64,000 nucleotides of DNA from an uncultured Lachnospiraceae bacterium (GCA_947625015.1 CANQMR010000005.1:1-64000), one strand, 5' to 3'. Shown: positions 34,758 through 43,953, counted from the first letter of the stretch. Translations and numbers: made by a program. Notes: generated by a model from the sequence alone, not told the origin.

Positions 34758-35447
34758 TTACTGATTACTGTCTTCTTCCGTCTTCCTGGAAAATATCTTA
34801 TTCTCCTCGCCATGGGCAAGCCTTATGATGTTCGCCTTATGCCGGTAAAAAGCCAAAGCCCCAAACAGAAAGATAATGATATAGCTTTCCGTAAGCTCCC
34901 CGCCCGCATAGGCCGCACCCGTAACCGGATTGATTATGTGTCCTGTCATGCCCAGACAGAGGAAGGACAGGAAAAACAGTGTGACTACAATTAAAGAGCC
35001 TAGGGACACATATCTGGTTATCGCAACACACAGAATAAAAGCCGCAAGGCAGATTACCATAATCCGCCAGTCCAAAAGGCCGAAGATTACTCCGGCAGTG
35101 GCCGCAATGCCCTTACCGCCCTGAAAATTCATATAAAAAGGAAAATTGTGCCCTAACACTACGCCAAGTCCCGCCCATAAAATCATCGGGTACATAATAT
35201 CCGGATAAAGCATGGAGCCTGCTACCCTTGCCAGCACACAGGCAGCCGTCGCCTTAAAAAAATCTCCGAGCAGCACAATCAGACCGGCCTTCTTTCCCAA
35301 CACCCGCAGCGCATTTGTTGTGCCGGAATTGCCGCTTCCATGCTCCCTTATATCTATGCCATGAAGCTTTCCATATATGTACGCCGTCTGTAACAGACCA
35401 AAACAATAACCTGCTGCAACACAAAGAATACGAACTAATATTTCCAT
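34758..35447 (-). CDS. plsY: Glycerol-3-phosphate acyltransferase PlsY
   Basis: A 229-residue polytopic membrane enzyme that acylates glycerol-3-phosphate from acyl-phosphate. The conserved loops GSGNSGTTNALRVLGKKAG, FYMNFQGGKGIAATAG and the C-terminal YRHKANIIRLAHGEE are present, with several membrane helices between them. The ATG at 35447 is the likely start; a TTG 12 bases upstream would overlap the der stop. The der-plsY-gpsA order is common in Firmicutes. Confidence 0.96.
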   Translation of the reverse strand: MEILVRILCVAAGYCFGLLQTAYIYGKLHGIDIREHGSGNSGTTNALRVLGKKAGLIVLLGDFFKATAACVLARVAGSMLYPDIMYPMILWAGLGVVLGHNFPFYMNFQGGKGIAATAGVIFGLLDWRIMVICLAAFILCVAITRYVSLGSLIVVTLFFLSFLCLGMTGHIINPVTGAAYAGGELTESYIIIFLFGALAFYRHKANIIRLAHGEENKIFSRKTEEDSNQ

Positions 35448-35455
35448 AAATGATA

Positions 35456-36781
35456 TCAACCTTTCTCTTTTCTCTCCCGCAGCATAAATTTAAGCGGGGT
35501 TCCCCGAAAGCCGAAAGCCTCCCGTATGCGGTTCTCAATATACCGGATATACGAAAAATGGCTCAGCTTTTTATCGTTTACAAAGATCACGAAGGCCGGC
35601 GGTTTTACTGCCACCTGCGTCATATAGTAAAGCCTGAGTTTTCTGCCCTTGTCAGAGGGCGGCTCCTGCATGGCAACGGCCTCGGATAAAATCTCATTGA
35701 GCACGCCGGTTCCCACCCGGAGGGCGTGGTTGTCAATCACCACATCCAACAATTCAAAAAGCTTCGGCAGCCGCTGTCCGGTTTTCGCGGAAATGTAAAT
35801 AATCTCCGCATAGGGCATGAACGACAAAATTCTCCGGATATCCTCGGCAAACCGGTACACCGTCTTGTCGTCCTTTTCAATGGCGTCCCATTTATTCACC
35901 GCAATAATCATACCCTTGCCCCGGTCATGGGCGATTCCCGCAATCTTGGCGTCCTGTTCCGTCACGCCCTCTGTGGCGTCAATGACAAGGACGCACACAT
36001 CCGCCCGCTCCACCGCCGTCACTGTACGAATAATGGAATACCTCTCTATTTCTTCCTTTACCTTGCTTTTCCGGCGAAGCCCCGCCGTATCGATAAAGAC
36101 ATATTCCCGTCCGTCTTTTTCAATAGTGGTATCAATGGCGTCCCTGGTGGTTCCTGCAATATCGGAAACAATCACCCGCTCTTCCCCTAACAGCTTATTG
36201 ATAATGGAGCTTTTTCCCACATTGGGTTTTCCGATTATGGCAATCTTGGGCCGCTCGTCCTCCTCTAAGTTTTTCATTTCCTCGGTAAAATGAGAGACCA
36301 CTTCATCTAACATATCTCCAAGCCCCAACTGGGAGGCGGCGGAAACAGGATGGGGATCTCCCAAGCCCAGATTATAAAATTCATAGACATCTGGCATGAA
36401 TTTCTCAAAATCATCTACCTTGTTGACCACCAGCACCACAGGCTTATGGGAACGGCGCAGCATATCCGCCACCTTATTATCTGCATCTACCAAACCCTGG
36501 CGGACATCCACCAAAAATATAATCACATCAGCGGTATCCATGGCAATCTGCGCCTGAGCCCGCATGCTCTTCAAAATAATATCCTCGCTCTCCGGCTCAA
36601 TTCCGCCGGTATCAATCATGGTAAAATGATAATCCAGCCAGTCCACATCTGCATATATGCGGTCCCTCGTAACGCCCGGCGTGTCCTTCACAATGGAAAT
36701 CCGGGAACCCGCCAACACATTAAACAGAGTGGATTTGCCCACATTGGGCCTTCCTACAATGGCTACAATCGGCTTACTCAT
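35456..36781 (-). CDS. der: Ribosome biogenesis GTPase Der
   Basis: A 441-residue GTPase with two tandem G domains ([12 protein letters not shown] near residue 8 and [12 protein letters not shown] near residue 184) and a C-terminal KH-like domain. It acts in 50S subunit assembly. Start supported by GAAGAGGAGAAAGAC. It has a good promoter directly upstream, beyond which lies the long palindrome copy A. Confidence 0.97.
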   Translation of the reverse strand: MSKPIVAIVGRPNVGKSTLFNVLAGSRISIVKDTPGVTRDRIYADVDWLDYHFTMIDTGGIEPESEDIILKSMRAQAQIAMDTADVIIFLVDVRQGLVDADNKVADMLRRSHKPVVLVVNKVDDFEKFMPDVYEFYNLGLGDPHPVSAASQLGLGDMLDEVVSHFTEEMKNLEEDERPKIAIIGKPNVGKSSIINKLLGEERVIVSDIAGTTRDAIDTTIEKDGREYVFIDTAGLRRKSKVKEEIERYSIIRTVTAVERADVCVLVIDATEGVTEQDAKIAGIAHDRGKGMIIAVNKWDAIEKDDKTVYRFAEDIRRILSFMPYAEIIYISAKTGQRLPKLFELLDVVIDNHALRVGTGVLNEILSEAVAMQEPPSDKGRKLRLYYMTQVAVKPPAFVIFVNDKKLSHFSYIRYIENRIREAFGFRGTPLKFMLRERKEKG

Positions 36782-36816
36782 TGTCTTTCTCCTCTTCCTG
36801 ATTTACAACTCCCCTT

Positions 36817-36845
36817 AGTTTACAATAGACAACCCTTTTTGTAAA
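36817..36845 (-). promoter_or_regulatory. Promoter for der
   Basis: TTTACA (36840-36845), 17-base spacer, TAAACT (36817-36822) on the minus strand. The two hexamers lie in an inverted repeat, GTTTAC and GTAAAC, so this could also be an operator. The start point would be about 30 bases before the ATG. Confidence 0.65.
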
Positions 36846-36858
36846 CCTTTATTTCTCC

Positions 36859-37436
36859 AAATCCCCGGCCATAACGTTCCTGCCCTCCATACCGCTCCCG
36901 TTTCTGTTCCGGCGCCTGCCCTTCTTTTCTCCGCGGATTTTATATTTATATAGCCGCCCCGGGATAATCCTTTCCCATTTTCCCGCACTGCCATCGGTTT
37001 TAAGAAATCCTGCTGCCGGGCCTTCCTGCATATTAGATTGCACGTGCTTACGAAGAAACTCGCACCGGGAAGGGGTGACTGGGAAACATTTGCAGCCCCT
37101 TTGAAAACGCCGGTACTTGCGAAGGCCCTATTATAAATCTGTTATTCAGTATATAATTAACAGGGCCTTCGCTTATGTACCGCTGCGTTTTCAACAGAGC
37201 GCAAGCGTGGCTGCAAAATGTTTGCCCAGCACCCCAAACCCGGTGCTCAGACACTTCTTCGCACGTGCAATATGCAGGAAGGTCCGGCAGCGGATTTCTA
37301 AAAAACCGCGTGTCGGGAAAATCGGGAAAAGGATTACCTGGGGCGGCAATTTACTCATATTCCTGCGGAGAAAAGAAGGGGAGCCGCCGGAATCAAAATA
37401 TCTGCGTAAGGGCAGGAAGGTTACGCCGGGGATTTT
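36859..37436. repeat. Giant imperfect palindrome, copy A
   Basis: Nearly the whole gap between pgeF and der is one inverted repeat centred near 37147. The core shared with copy B is 36907-37392 (486 bp). Extra inverted-repeat arms extend it to 36859 and 37436, the right one overlapping the last five codons of pgeF. Examples of paired blocks are GCGAAGGCCCT with AGGGCCTTCGC, TGCATATT with AATATGCA, and GCCGCCCC with GGGGCGGC. The terminal loop is around TATTCA. Internal open frames are broken relative to copy B, so it is not protein coding. It could be a structured RNA, a MITE-like element or a very large terminator. Confidence 0.85.
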
Positions 37437-38278
37437 AACATCATTACGCCGGCCAGATTGCCGCGGCGGCCATGGCTGGCCCGGTGGGAAAAGAAAAAGT
37501 TTGGGTTACAACAGGTGCAAAGGTCGGTAATATCCAGATGTTTGGGCAGGATTCCCGCCTCAAGCAGGGTGATTTCACAGGCTTTGTGAAGGTTTAGCTG
37601 GTACTTACCGTCGGGCTTTGGGTACAGCAGGGAGCTTCCATGTTCTTTTCCGAATACTTCCAGAAAGCGAAGGGCTACGTCTTCGCTTACCTCGTAGCAG
37701 TTCTGGCAGATAGACGGGGCAATGGCGCAGACAATATCCCGGCTTTCACAGCCGTATTCCGCCTTCATATATGATATCATTTTCCCGCCTATCCGCTCTA
37801 CCGTTCCCTTCCAGCCGGAATGAGCCATGGCAATCACCTTTTTAACCGGGTCGTAGAAAAACAAGGGTACGCAGTCCGCATAAAAAGTAATCAGCGGGAT
37901 TTCCGGTACATTCGTCACCAATCCGTCAATCTCCTTAATATCGCTTTCCCGGATGATTCCCTTGCCGCAGTCCTCCTCGCTTACTTTGTGAAAATGGGTT
38001 AAATGCACCTGGTCAGAAAAAACCAGCCTTTTTTCGTCATAGCCTGTTGCCGCAGCGAAACGCCTGTGATTTTCCATAACCTTTTCCCTGTCGTCTCCCC
38101 TGGAAAAGCTTAAGTTCATCGTTCCCAAATAGTCCTCAGACACGCCGCCTAAACGGGTGGAGAAAGCGTGCAGCAAATCCTTGCTGTATGCAGCAAGCCC
38201 GGGAAAGGTAATATAGGTTACGCCCTGATTTTCATTTATTATACAGGTCTTACTGTCATTGATATAATTTAACTTCAT
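37421..38278 (-). CDS. pgeF: Peptidoglycan editing factor PgeF (YfiH family)
   Basis: A 285-residue multicopper-oxidase-fold protein of the YfiH/DUF152 family. Characterised members hydrolyse mis-incorporated residues in peptidoglycan precursors, and some act on purine nucleosides. Motifs are SDQVHLTHF, DGLVTNVPEIPLITFYADCVPLFFYDP (as separate blocks) and AMAHSGWKGT, with metal-binding His/Cys. The C-terminus LAGVMMLKSPA is encoded inside the right arm of palindrome copy A, so the element reaches into the gene. Start: AGGAGGACGACCGGAAC. Confidence 0.92.
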   Translation of the reverse strand: MKLNYINDSKTCIINENQGVTYITFPGLAAYSKDLLHAFSTRLGGVSEDYLGTMNLSFSRGDDREKVMENHRRFAAATGYDEKRLVFSDQVHLTHFHKVSEEDCGKGIIRESDIKEIDGLVTNVPEIPLITFYADCVPLFFYDPVKKVIAMAHSGWKGTVERIGGKMISYMKAEYGCESRDIVCAIAPSICQNCYEVSEDVALRFLEVFGKEHGSSLLYPKPDGKYQLNLHKACEITLLEAGILPKHLDITDLCTCCNPNFFFSHRASHGRRGNLAGVMMLKSPA

Positions 38279-38316
38279 GTTCCGGTCGTCCTCCTATGCC
38301 CTGAAACCAATTCTTA

Positions 38317-39231
38317 CTATTTCTTTCTCTTTGCCAACAGGCGTTTCTTAATCTCTATTGCTTCCTCCTCTAATCCCTTAAACCCGGAACCCGGATTATG
38401 CAATAAAAGCTGTCTGGAAGGTTTCTCCATGCTCTTTAAAACGCTGTCCCTTGCCGTCGTCAATTCTGCAATAGTCCGCTCGATTCTCTCTCTTCTTTCG
38501 GCAGCAGCCTCCTCTACCTTCTCCTTTGTCTCATTTACCGCCTCTTCGAACTGTTCTTTGTATTTATTAAGTGCCTTTCTGTTCTCCTCCGCTCTTTCTT
38601 CTAATGCCTGCTCAATCTGCGCCTGGGCCTCGGAAACAGTCTGGCTTAAGTGCTGCTTTCTCTCCTCAATGGCCTCATCCAAACGCCTTCTGATTTCTTC
38701 CGCCTGTATGATTAAAGCACGCAAATCCATAGCATTTCTGAACGCATTGGCAAAATCAAATACAATGACTATGGTTATCAAAAAGGTAAGAATACTCAGC
38801 ACTTCTTCATTCCACAGCGCAATAAACCGCACCACAGGCTCATGCACCAGATAAACCATTATCAGGCTTAAAAATCCCCATGCAATGGAGGAAACCAGAC
38901 AGATATGCCCCTGGAACTGTATCTTTCGGTAGCTGTAATCCCAATAACGCACCTTAAACAGCTTAAGCATCACGACACCGGTTACATATTCCAATGCGGT
39001 AGCCGCTATGGCTCCGACAAAATATACCGCAACCGGAAACTGCTTAACGGGAAGCGTCACCAGTAAAATCACAATCGCGCCGCTCCCATAAAGGGGCAGC
39101 CAGGGGCCCTTCATAAACCCTCTGTTTGTCAGTTTCTTCGTTTTAAGAGATACATATGTGGACTCAAAAATCCATCCGCAGATACAATAAAAATAAAAGT
39201 AAATCAGCCAGCTGTCAAAATGAAATGCCAT
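38317..39231 (-). CDS. CmpB-type (PF06541-like) membrane protein with coiled-coil tail
   Basis: A 304-residue protein. The first ~160 residues hold about four or five membrane helices and match the putative ABC-transporter permease CmpB family (IYFYFYCICGWIFESTYV, NRGFMKGPWLPLYG, YVTGVVMLKLF). The C-terminal ~140 residues form a highly charged coiled coil (EERKQHLSQTVSEAQAQIEQ and onward) likely in the cytoplasm. The actual function of this family is unclear; no ATPase partner is encoded nearby. Start: GAGAGGATAAGGC. Confidence 0.85.
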   Translation of the reverse strand: MAFHFDSWLIYFYFYCICGWIFESTYVSLKTKKLTNRGFMKGPWLPLYGSGAIVILLVTLPVKQFPVAVYFVGAIAATALEYVTGVVMLKLFKVRYWDYSYRKIQFQGHICLVSSIAWGFLSLIMVYLVHEPVVRFIALWNEEVLSILTFLITIVIVFDFANAFRNAMDLRALIIQAEEIRRRLDEAIEERKQHLSQTVSEAQAQIEQALEERAEENRKALNKYKEQFEEAVNETKEKVEEAAAERRERIERTIAELTTARDSVLKSMEKPSRQLLLHNPGSGFKGLEEEAIEIKKRLLAKRKK

Positions 39232-39258
39232 GCCTTATCCTCTCCCTTTGTAAATGTC

Positions 39259-39627
39259 TTATATGCAAAATGCAAACGCATTCCGGTAATAAGTAATCTT
39301 ATTTTGAAACACCCCGGCCACATCAAACCGCACCGGGGTATCCTCTCCTAAATTATGACTGTAAAGGTATTGCAGCGCAACCTTGGAAATCCGTCTCTGT
39401 TTGGCGGTTCCCACCGCCTCCGCGGGAATCCCGTAGTCCGCCTTACTGCGGTACTTTACCTCAATAAAGACATAATAACGGCCCTCTTTGGCGATAATAT
39501 CAACCTCTCCCTGGCGGCAGCGGTAATTTCGCTCTATAATCTCAAAGCCATGCGCTAAGAGGTAGTCGCTGACTGCCTCCTCTACCTGACCACCTAACTT
39601 TCTTTTGTTCACGCTCTTGCTATCCAA
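39259..39627 (-). CDS. YraN-family (UPF0102) endonuclease-like protein
   Basis: A 122-residue protein with the restriction-endonuclease-like fold typical of YraN: GGQVEEAVSDYLLAHGF, then RNYRCRQGEVDIIAKEG and YVFIEVKYRS, giving the E-x-D...E-x-K core. Its role is not established. I choose a TTG start at 39627, because AAGGAG lies seven bases before it and the resulting length fits the family. An ATG 105 bases further upstream overlaps the preceding gene. It follows the FlhB-like gene. Confidence 0.9.
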   Translation of the reverse strand: MDSKSVNKRKLGGQVEEAVSDYLLAHGFEIIERNYRCRQGEVDIIAKEGRYYVFIEVKYRSKADYGIPAEAVGTAKQRRISKVALQYLYSHNLGEDTPVRFDVAGVFQNKITYYRNAFAFCI

Positions 39628-39682
39628 CCTGACACTCCTTACCAATGAATCCGGACACTGACCGCCTAAACGCTCGCAATTT

Positions 39683-39976
39683 CTATCTGCCGCCGGTAAT
39701 TTTGCTCTTAATCTTATCCATCTTATCGACATACACTAAAATCTCAGCTACAACGCCGTAAAGCTCCGGCGGTATCATCTCGCCGATATCCAGCTTTAAA
39801 AGGGTGTCGGCTAAACCTTCGTCTTTGTAGGTTGCCACATCCGCTTCCTTCGCCCGCTCAATAATTCTCTCCGCTACGGCTCCCCGTCCGGAGGCTACGA
39901 CTTGGGGCGCCTGGCTGCCCGGCTCATAGGTAAGGGCAACCGCTTTTTTTCTCTTTTCCGGTTGGTTTTCGGCCAT
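39683..39976 (-). CDS. FlhB C-terminal-like protein (YlqH-type)
   Basis: A 97-residue stand-alone version of the cytoplasmic substrate-specificity switch domain of FlhB/EscU. It shows the KKAVALTYEPG start, GAVAERIIERAKEADVATYKDE and the IPPELYGVVAEILVYV block. The NPTH autocleavage site of full FlhB is not visible. The same small gene (ylqH) follows rnhB and ylqG in Bacillus. It overlaps no neighbour and sits 13 bases after the FliK-like gene. A role in flagellar export switching is inferred. Confidence 0.9.
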   Translation of the reverse strand: MAENQPEKRKKAVALTYEPGSQAPQVVASGRGAVAERIIERAKEADVATYKDEGLADTLLKLDIGEMIPPELYGVVAEILVYVDKMDKIKSKITGGR

Positions 39977-39988
39977 ATCTGTCCCCCC

Positions 39989-41770
39989 TTACATTCTGGC
40001 ATCAAAGGTGTAACGTTTGATGCTCCGCTCTGCATTTTCATCGATAATCTCATCTACCACCTTGTTAATCGACTCCTGGGGCTGCCTTTTTATCACTTCA
40101 TTCGTTAAGGAAAATCCCCGGTCTGCCAACTGCTTTGCCAGCTGCGACATATTTTCCGCCACAATATCTACGCTCTGCTGGTCGTTTAGATAAAATCTGG
40201 CATTGACATTGGTGCCGGTTAAGGTCACCTTGATATCCGTCTGCCCTAAATGGTCCATATCTAAATGCAGCATGACGCTGATGCCGTCCTTTTTCTCCGC
40301 CAGTTTCCGCTTATCCGCATAGATATAAAGCTCTGAATTGGCATTCTGCCCGGATAGCTTTAACGGCATCTGGGCATAGATCATCTGGTTGTTAAGCTGC
40401 TCCATAAACTGCATATTCTGGCGCATATTTTGAAAATTCTGGTTAAATCCTTTGGTATCGCCGCCTTTCGCTGCAATGGCGTCCTCAAAGCCTTTGCTCT
40501 GGCGGGCAATCTTATTATAAAGCTCATCAATCTCTTTGGGGTCTTTCATTTCTCCCGGATTTAGGGCCCAATTCTTTTTAATCATATCGGTAAACAGCTT
40601 CTTAAACTCGGCGGACTCCATAATGCTGCGCACCGCCTGTTCCCCGGCGCCGCTTTCACTGAGGGCGCTCAACATATTGCGCATCAGTTCTCCTCCGCTG
40701 TCTGACTGCTTATAGATCTCCCGCACCTGCTCTGCGGAAATTCCCGCCTTTTGCATCGTGCGGGCCAGATTCGCCGTCTCCTCCCGGCTAAGCCCGGTCT
40801 TTTCCGCAAGGTTAGAAAGGCTGCCTTTTTCTCCGGCGCTCTCCTGCCCTGCAACGCTTTCGTTCTCCCCATTGTGAACTGCCTGCCCTGCCGCACTTTC
40901 CTTATCCGCAGACACACCTTCCCCGGTTAAGACGCGTTCCTGTCCGTCGGCGGCAAGCCTTCCTGTCTGTTCCAAAGCCGCTCCGTTCTCACCCTGAACT
41001 GCTGCCTCATTTTCGCCAGCAATCTCCGGATTGCCATTCAAATCAGCCGGTTCGCCGGTTGTCTCCGGCATAAACATCTCAAAAATATCTCCCGCCACAG
41101 AGAGCAGAGTTGCCGCCGGCGTCCCTGCCGGAAAACTTTCGGTAAAGGCCGCCATGCCTCCTGCCGCCTGCCCTATATCCCCGGTAAGCTGGTGGTGATA
41201 GCCCTGGTACCGCTCAAACTGGGCTATATTTTCCGCCGTTACCGGAATATTCATCTTATTCAGGGAAACCAATGTCTGTATCGGTGTTTCCGGAAATTTC
41301 ATGCTCTGTGAGAGAAGTTTTACCATGCTGCCTTTATCCAAAGGCATTCCCGCCTCCATCAGTTCCTTTGCCACTGCGAAATTCTTCTCTGTGGGAGACA
41401 GTCCGGTCATCTCCAACGCCTTTTCCAACACCTGCGTCTGGGCGCTGTAAAGGGAGTCAAACATCGGCTTAATCAAAATCTGGTTGTTGACATTTTCCTT
41501 TACGGAAAATAAAAGCCTGTCTCCAACGCCTAATTCCACGCCCTCCTGCAATCTGGCAAAGAGCATGGCTTTGTTGTCTAAAGCAATCTGCACCTTTTCA
41601 CCGGCAATGTCCATAATCTGTCCCTTAAAGACCATGCCTTCCTTAAGAGCGGACAAATCCGTCCCTGACGAGACCTGACCGGTCTGGTCTGCCGCCCTGG
41701 TATTGTCCATTTTCACATTATCCTGTAAATGCATCTCATAGTTGTTTAAAACATTATGTCCGACCTGCAT
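39989..41770 (-). CDS. FliK-like flagellar hook-length control protein (YlqG-type)
   Basis: A 593-residue, mostly disordered protein rich in A, E, G and Q (about residues 195-330). It has a C-terminal domain resembling the FliK C-terminus: MLHLDMDHLGQTDIKVTLTG, then YLNDQQSVDIVAENMSQLAK. The latter region is the part of FliK that contacts FlhB and ends hook export. It is encoded directly before the FlhB C-terminal-like gene, which supports a functional pair. True fliK normally lies in the hook operon, so this may be an extra or diverged copy. Confidence 0.75.
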   Translation of the reverse strand: MQVGHNVLNNYEMHLQDNVKMDNTRAADQTGQVSSGTDLSALKEGMVFKGQIMDIAGEKVQIALDNKAMLFARLQEGVELGVGDRLLFSVKENVNNQILIKPMFDSLYSAQTQVLEKALEMTGLSPTEKNFAVAKELMEAGMPLDKGSMVKLLSQSMKFPETPIQTLVSLNKMNIPVTAENIAQFERYQGYHHQLTGDIGQAAGGMAAFTESFPAGTPAATLLSVAGDIFEMFMPETTGEPADLNGNPEIAGENEAAVQGENGAALEQTGRLAADGQERVLTGEGVSADKESAAGQAVHNGENESVAGQESAGEKGSLSNLAEKTGLSREETANLARTMQKAGISAEQVREIYKQSDSGGELMRNMLSALSESGAGEQAVRSIMESAEFKKLFTDMIKKNWALNPGEMKDPKEIDELYNKIARQSKGFEDAIAAKGGDTKGFNQNFQNMRQNMQFMEQLNNQMIYAQMPLKLSGQNANSELYIYADKRKLAEKKDGISVMLHLDMDHLGQTDIKVTLTGTNVNARFYLNDQQSVDIVAENMSQLAKQLADRGFSLTNEVIKRQPQESINKVVDEIIDENAERSIKRYTFDARM

Positions 41771-41814
41771 ATAACCCTCCCTGGCGCACCGCCCGTTACA
41801 AAACTATGTACTGC

Positions 41815-42573
41815 CTACAATTCCACAAAATTACGGATAAATGTTCGTCTGTGTATCTCACAGGGGCCGATTTCCTTTAACGCGGCAATATGCTCCGCGC
41901 TCCCATACCCTTTGTTGGAGGCAAAGCCGTAACCCGGATACCGGGCGTCCATTTCAACCATAAAATGATCCCTGGTCACCTTTGCCACAATACTGGCCGC
42001 TGCGATAGATACGCTCTTGGCGTCTCCTTTTATAATCGACACCTGCGGGATGTCCACCCCCGGTATTTCCACTGCGTCGTTTAGTAAAATATCCGGCGTT
42101 ACCGAAAGCCTGCTTATGGCAGTCCGCATCGCCTCATAGTCCGCCTGCAAAATATTAATCTCATCAATCCGTTTCTCGTCTGCAAATCCAATGCCGACGG
42201 CAACTGCCTTTTCCATAATCTCCTGATAGAGCTGTTCCCGTTTTTTTTCGGAAAGCTGCTTGGAATCGTTGAGATAGTAGATATCCTCATCTTTTGGCAG
42301 CACCACTGCCGCCGCCACTACCGGACCGGCTAACGGTCCCCGGCCAACCTCGTCTATCCCACATATATATCGGCATTTTTCGTATTTCCGTTCATACTCC
42401 TTCAAGGAATAAGTGCGTTTTACTTCCTCCTCAAAGGCGGCAATCCGCTTTCTGGCGCTTAATATAAGTTTTTGCACTCCCGCCCGCTCATCCGCCTCAA
42501 ATTGGGGCAGTAATTCCTTTAAGGCGTCGATATCCGCCTCGTTCAATAATTGTTTAATCTCATTGATTCCCAT
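41815..42573 (-). CDS. rnhB: Ribonuclease HII
   Basis: A 252-residue type 2 RNase H that removes RNA or single ribonucleotides from DNA. The catalytic motif GIDEVGRGPLAGPVVAAAV and the downstream SIAAASIVAKVTRD are present, with an N-terminal helical extension of about 70 residues common in Firmicutes. It follows the signal peptidase cluster. Confidence 0.97.
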   Translation of the reverse strand: MGINEIKQLLNEADIDALKELLPQFEADERAGVQKLILSARKRIAAFEEEVKRTYSLKEYERKYEKCRYICGIDEVGRGPLAGPVVAAAVVLPKDEDIYYLNDSKQLSEKKREQLYQEIMEKAVAVGIGFADEKRIDEINILQADYEAMRTAISRLSVTPDILLNDAVEIPGVDIPQVSIIKGDAKSVSIAAASIVAKVTRDHFMVEMDARYPGYGFASNKGYGSAEHIAALKEIGPCEIHRRTFIRNFVEL

Positions 42574-42652
42574 TCCGTCCCTCTTTCATTTTTCCACTGG
42601 CTATTCCTACTCCGTCTGCCCGATGCGTGCTGTAAAGGATTTCTTTCCGTCC

Positions 42653-43348
42653 TTACTCTACTTTTCCAAATTTGGAAAGCGGCCATATCCGGAATACGGC
42701 TTTCCCGATCAGCTTATCCCGCTTAACATTGCCGACCAGCTCATACCGGGAATCCTCGCTTTCATTCCGGTTATCTCCCATGACAAAATATTCGTCTTCT
42801 CCTAATGTAACGCCCTTCTTTGCCCGTCCCCGGCAATCCGGTTCAATGGTTTCATAGCCGTAGGATTCTTTTAAAGGTTTTTCATTGATATAGATTACGC
42901 CGTCTTCATCAATCCGCACCTTTTCCCCCGGCAGGCCGATAATCCGCTTGATATAGTAAATATCTTCCTCCTCATCTACCGGAAATACAACAATGTCAAA
43001 CCGTTCCGGGTCTCCTAACCGGTAAGAAATCTTGCTTACCCATAAATTATCCCGGTCGTCTAACGTGTCGTACATAGACACGCCGTCCACTACGGTACGC
43101 TGTCCCACAAAGGTAATCACCAGCCATACGAGGAAGAGCACAAACACCAGATAGATTACCATTTCTATTATCTCTCTTGCCATGTTCACCTGTTCCTTTT
43201 CCTCTTTATTCTTCACATCATCAGATTTTTCTTCTTTTTTTCTGTTGGATTTCCCGTCCTTTTTATCCTTCTTTTCATTTTTCTTTTTACTGTTCTCATT
43301 TACTGCCTGTTTGTTTTCAGGCGCCGCTGTCTTTTTCTGTTTCTTCAT
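42653..43348 (-). CDS. lepB: Signal peptidase I with long charged N-terminal region
   Basis: A 231-residue type I signal peptidase that removes signal peptides at the outer face of the membrane. The first 55 residues are cytoplasmic and almost all K, E, N and D. A membrane helix follows (about 59-80), then the catalytic domain with serine S91 (DGVSMYDT) and lysine K134 (YYIKRIIGLPGE), and the GDNRNESEDSR box. It is one of three paralogues within 2.8 kb. Confidence 0.95.
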   Translation of the reverse strand: MKKQKKTAAPENKQAVNENSKKKNEKKDKKDGKSNRKKEEKSDDVKNKEEKEQVNMAREIIEMVIYLVFVLFLVWLVITFVGQRTVVDGVSMYDTLDDRDNLWVSKISYRLGDPERFDIVVFPVDEEEDIYYIKRIIGLPGEKVRIDEDGVIYINEKPLKESYGYETIEPDCRGRAKKGVTLGEDEYFVMGDNRNESEDSRYELVGNVKRDKLIGKAVFRIWPLSKFGKVE

Positions 43349-43373
43349 ATTCTGCGCTCCTATATCCCATCTT

Positions 43374-43943
43374 TCATTTTATCCTGCCGAATTTAGAAAG
43401 CGGCCATATCCGAAAAGCCGCCTTTCCCTCTATCTGGTCCCGACGGATATTGCCCACCTCCGCAAACCGGGAATCCTTACTGTCGTTGCGGTTATCGCCC
43501 AGTACAAAATATTCATTGTCGCCAAGAAAAATATCTTTATTGGCGCGTCCCACCATACCGGGTTCAATAGGTTCATAACCAAATTCATCATTTAAAGGCG
43601 TTCCGTTCACATAGATATTTCCCTCATCATCTATCCGGATTTTTTCGCCCGGAAGTCCGATAATCCGTTTAATATAATATACAGAACTGTCCTGATAAGG
43701 AAATACCACTATATCAAAACGCTTTGGTTCCTCAAAATGATAGGTCAGCTTGTCAATCCACAGATTATCCCCATCCTCTAAGGTAGCGTACATAGAACTG
43801 CCGCTGACTTTTGTTCTCTGGCCAACATAATTAAACACCAACCACATGATGATTATCAGAAATGCAATATAAAGCAATACACCGCCTATTTCTTTTACAA
43901 TCCTCATATTCTGCTGTCTGGCATGTGCATAATCATATTTCAT
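43374..43943 (-). CDS. lepB: Signal peptidase I (second paralogue)
   Basis: A 189-residue signal peptidase I with a short cytoplasmic head, one membrane helix (about 19-39), catalytic serine S50 (SGSSMYATL) and lysine K92 (YYIKRIIGLPGE) and the GDNRNDSKDSR box. The second of two adjacent ATGs fits better with GGAG spacing. Very similar to the 42.65-43.35 kb gene, which it precedes by 25 bases; probably a tandem duplication. Confidence 0.95.
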   Translation of the reverse strand: MKYDYAHARQQNMRIVKEIGGVLLYIAFLIIIMWLVFNYVGQRTKVSGSSMYATLEDGDNLWIDKLTYHFEEPKRFDIVVFPYQDSSVYYIKRIIGLPGEKIRIDDEGNIYVNGTPLNDEFGYEPIEPGMVGRANKDIFLGDNEYFVLGDNRNDSKDSRFAEVGNIRRDQIEGKAAFRIWPLSKFGRIK

Positions 43944-43953
43944 CATTGTCTCC

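Noticed and set aside
37117-37530. 137-residue plus-strand open frame across palindrome copy A
   Set aside because: It runs into the pgeF antisense strand, lacks a ribosome binding site and arises from the inverted repeat.
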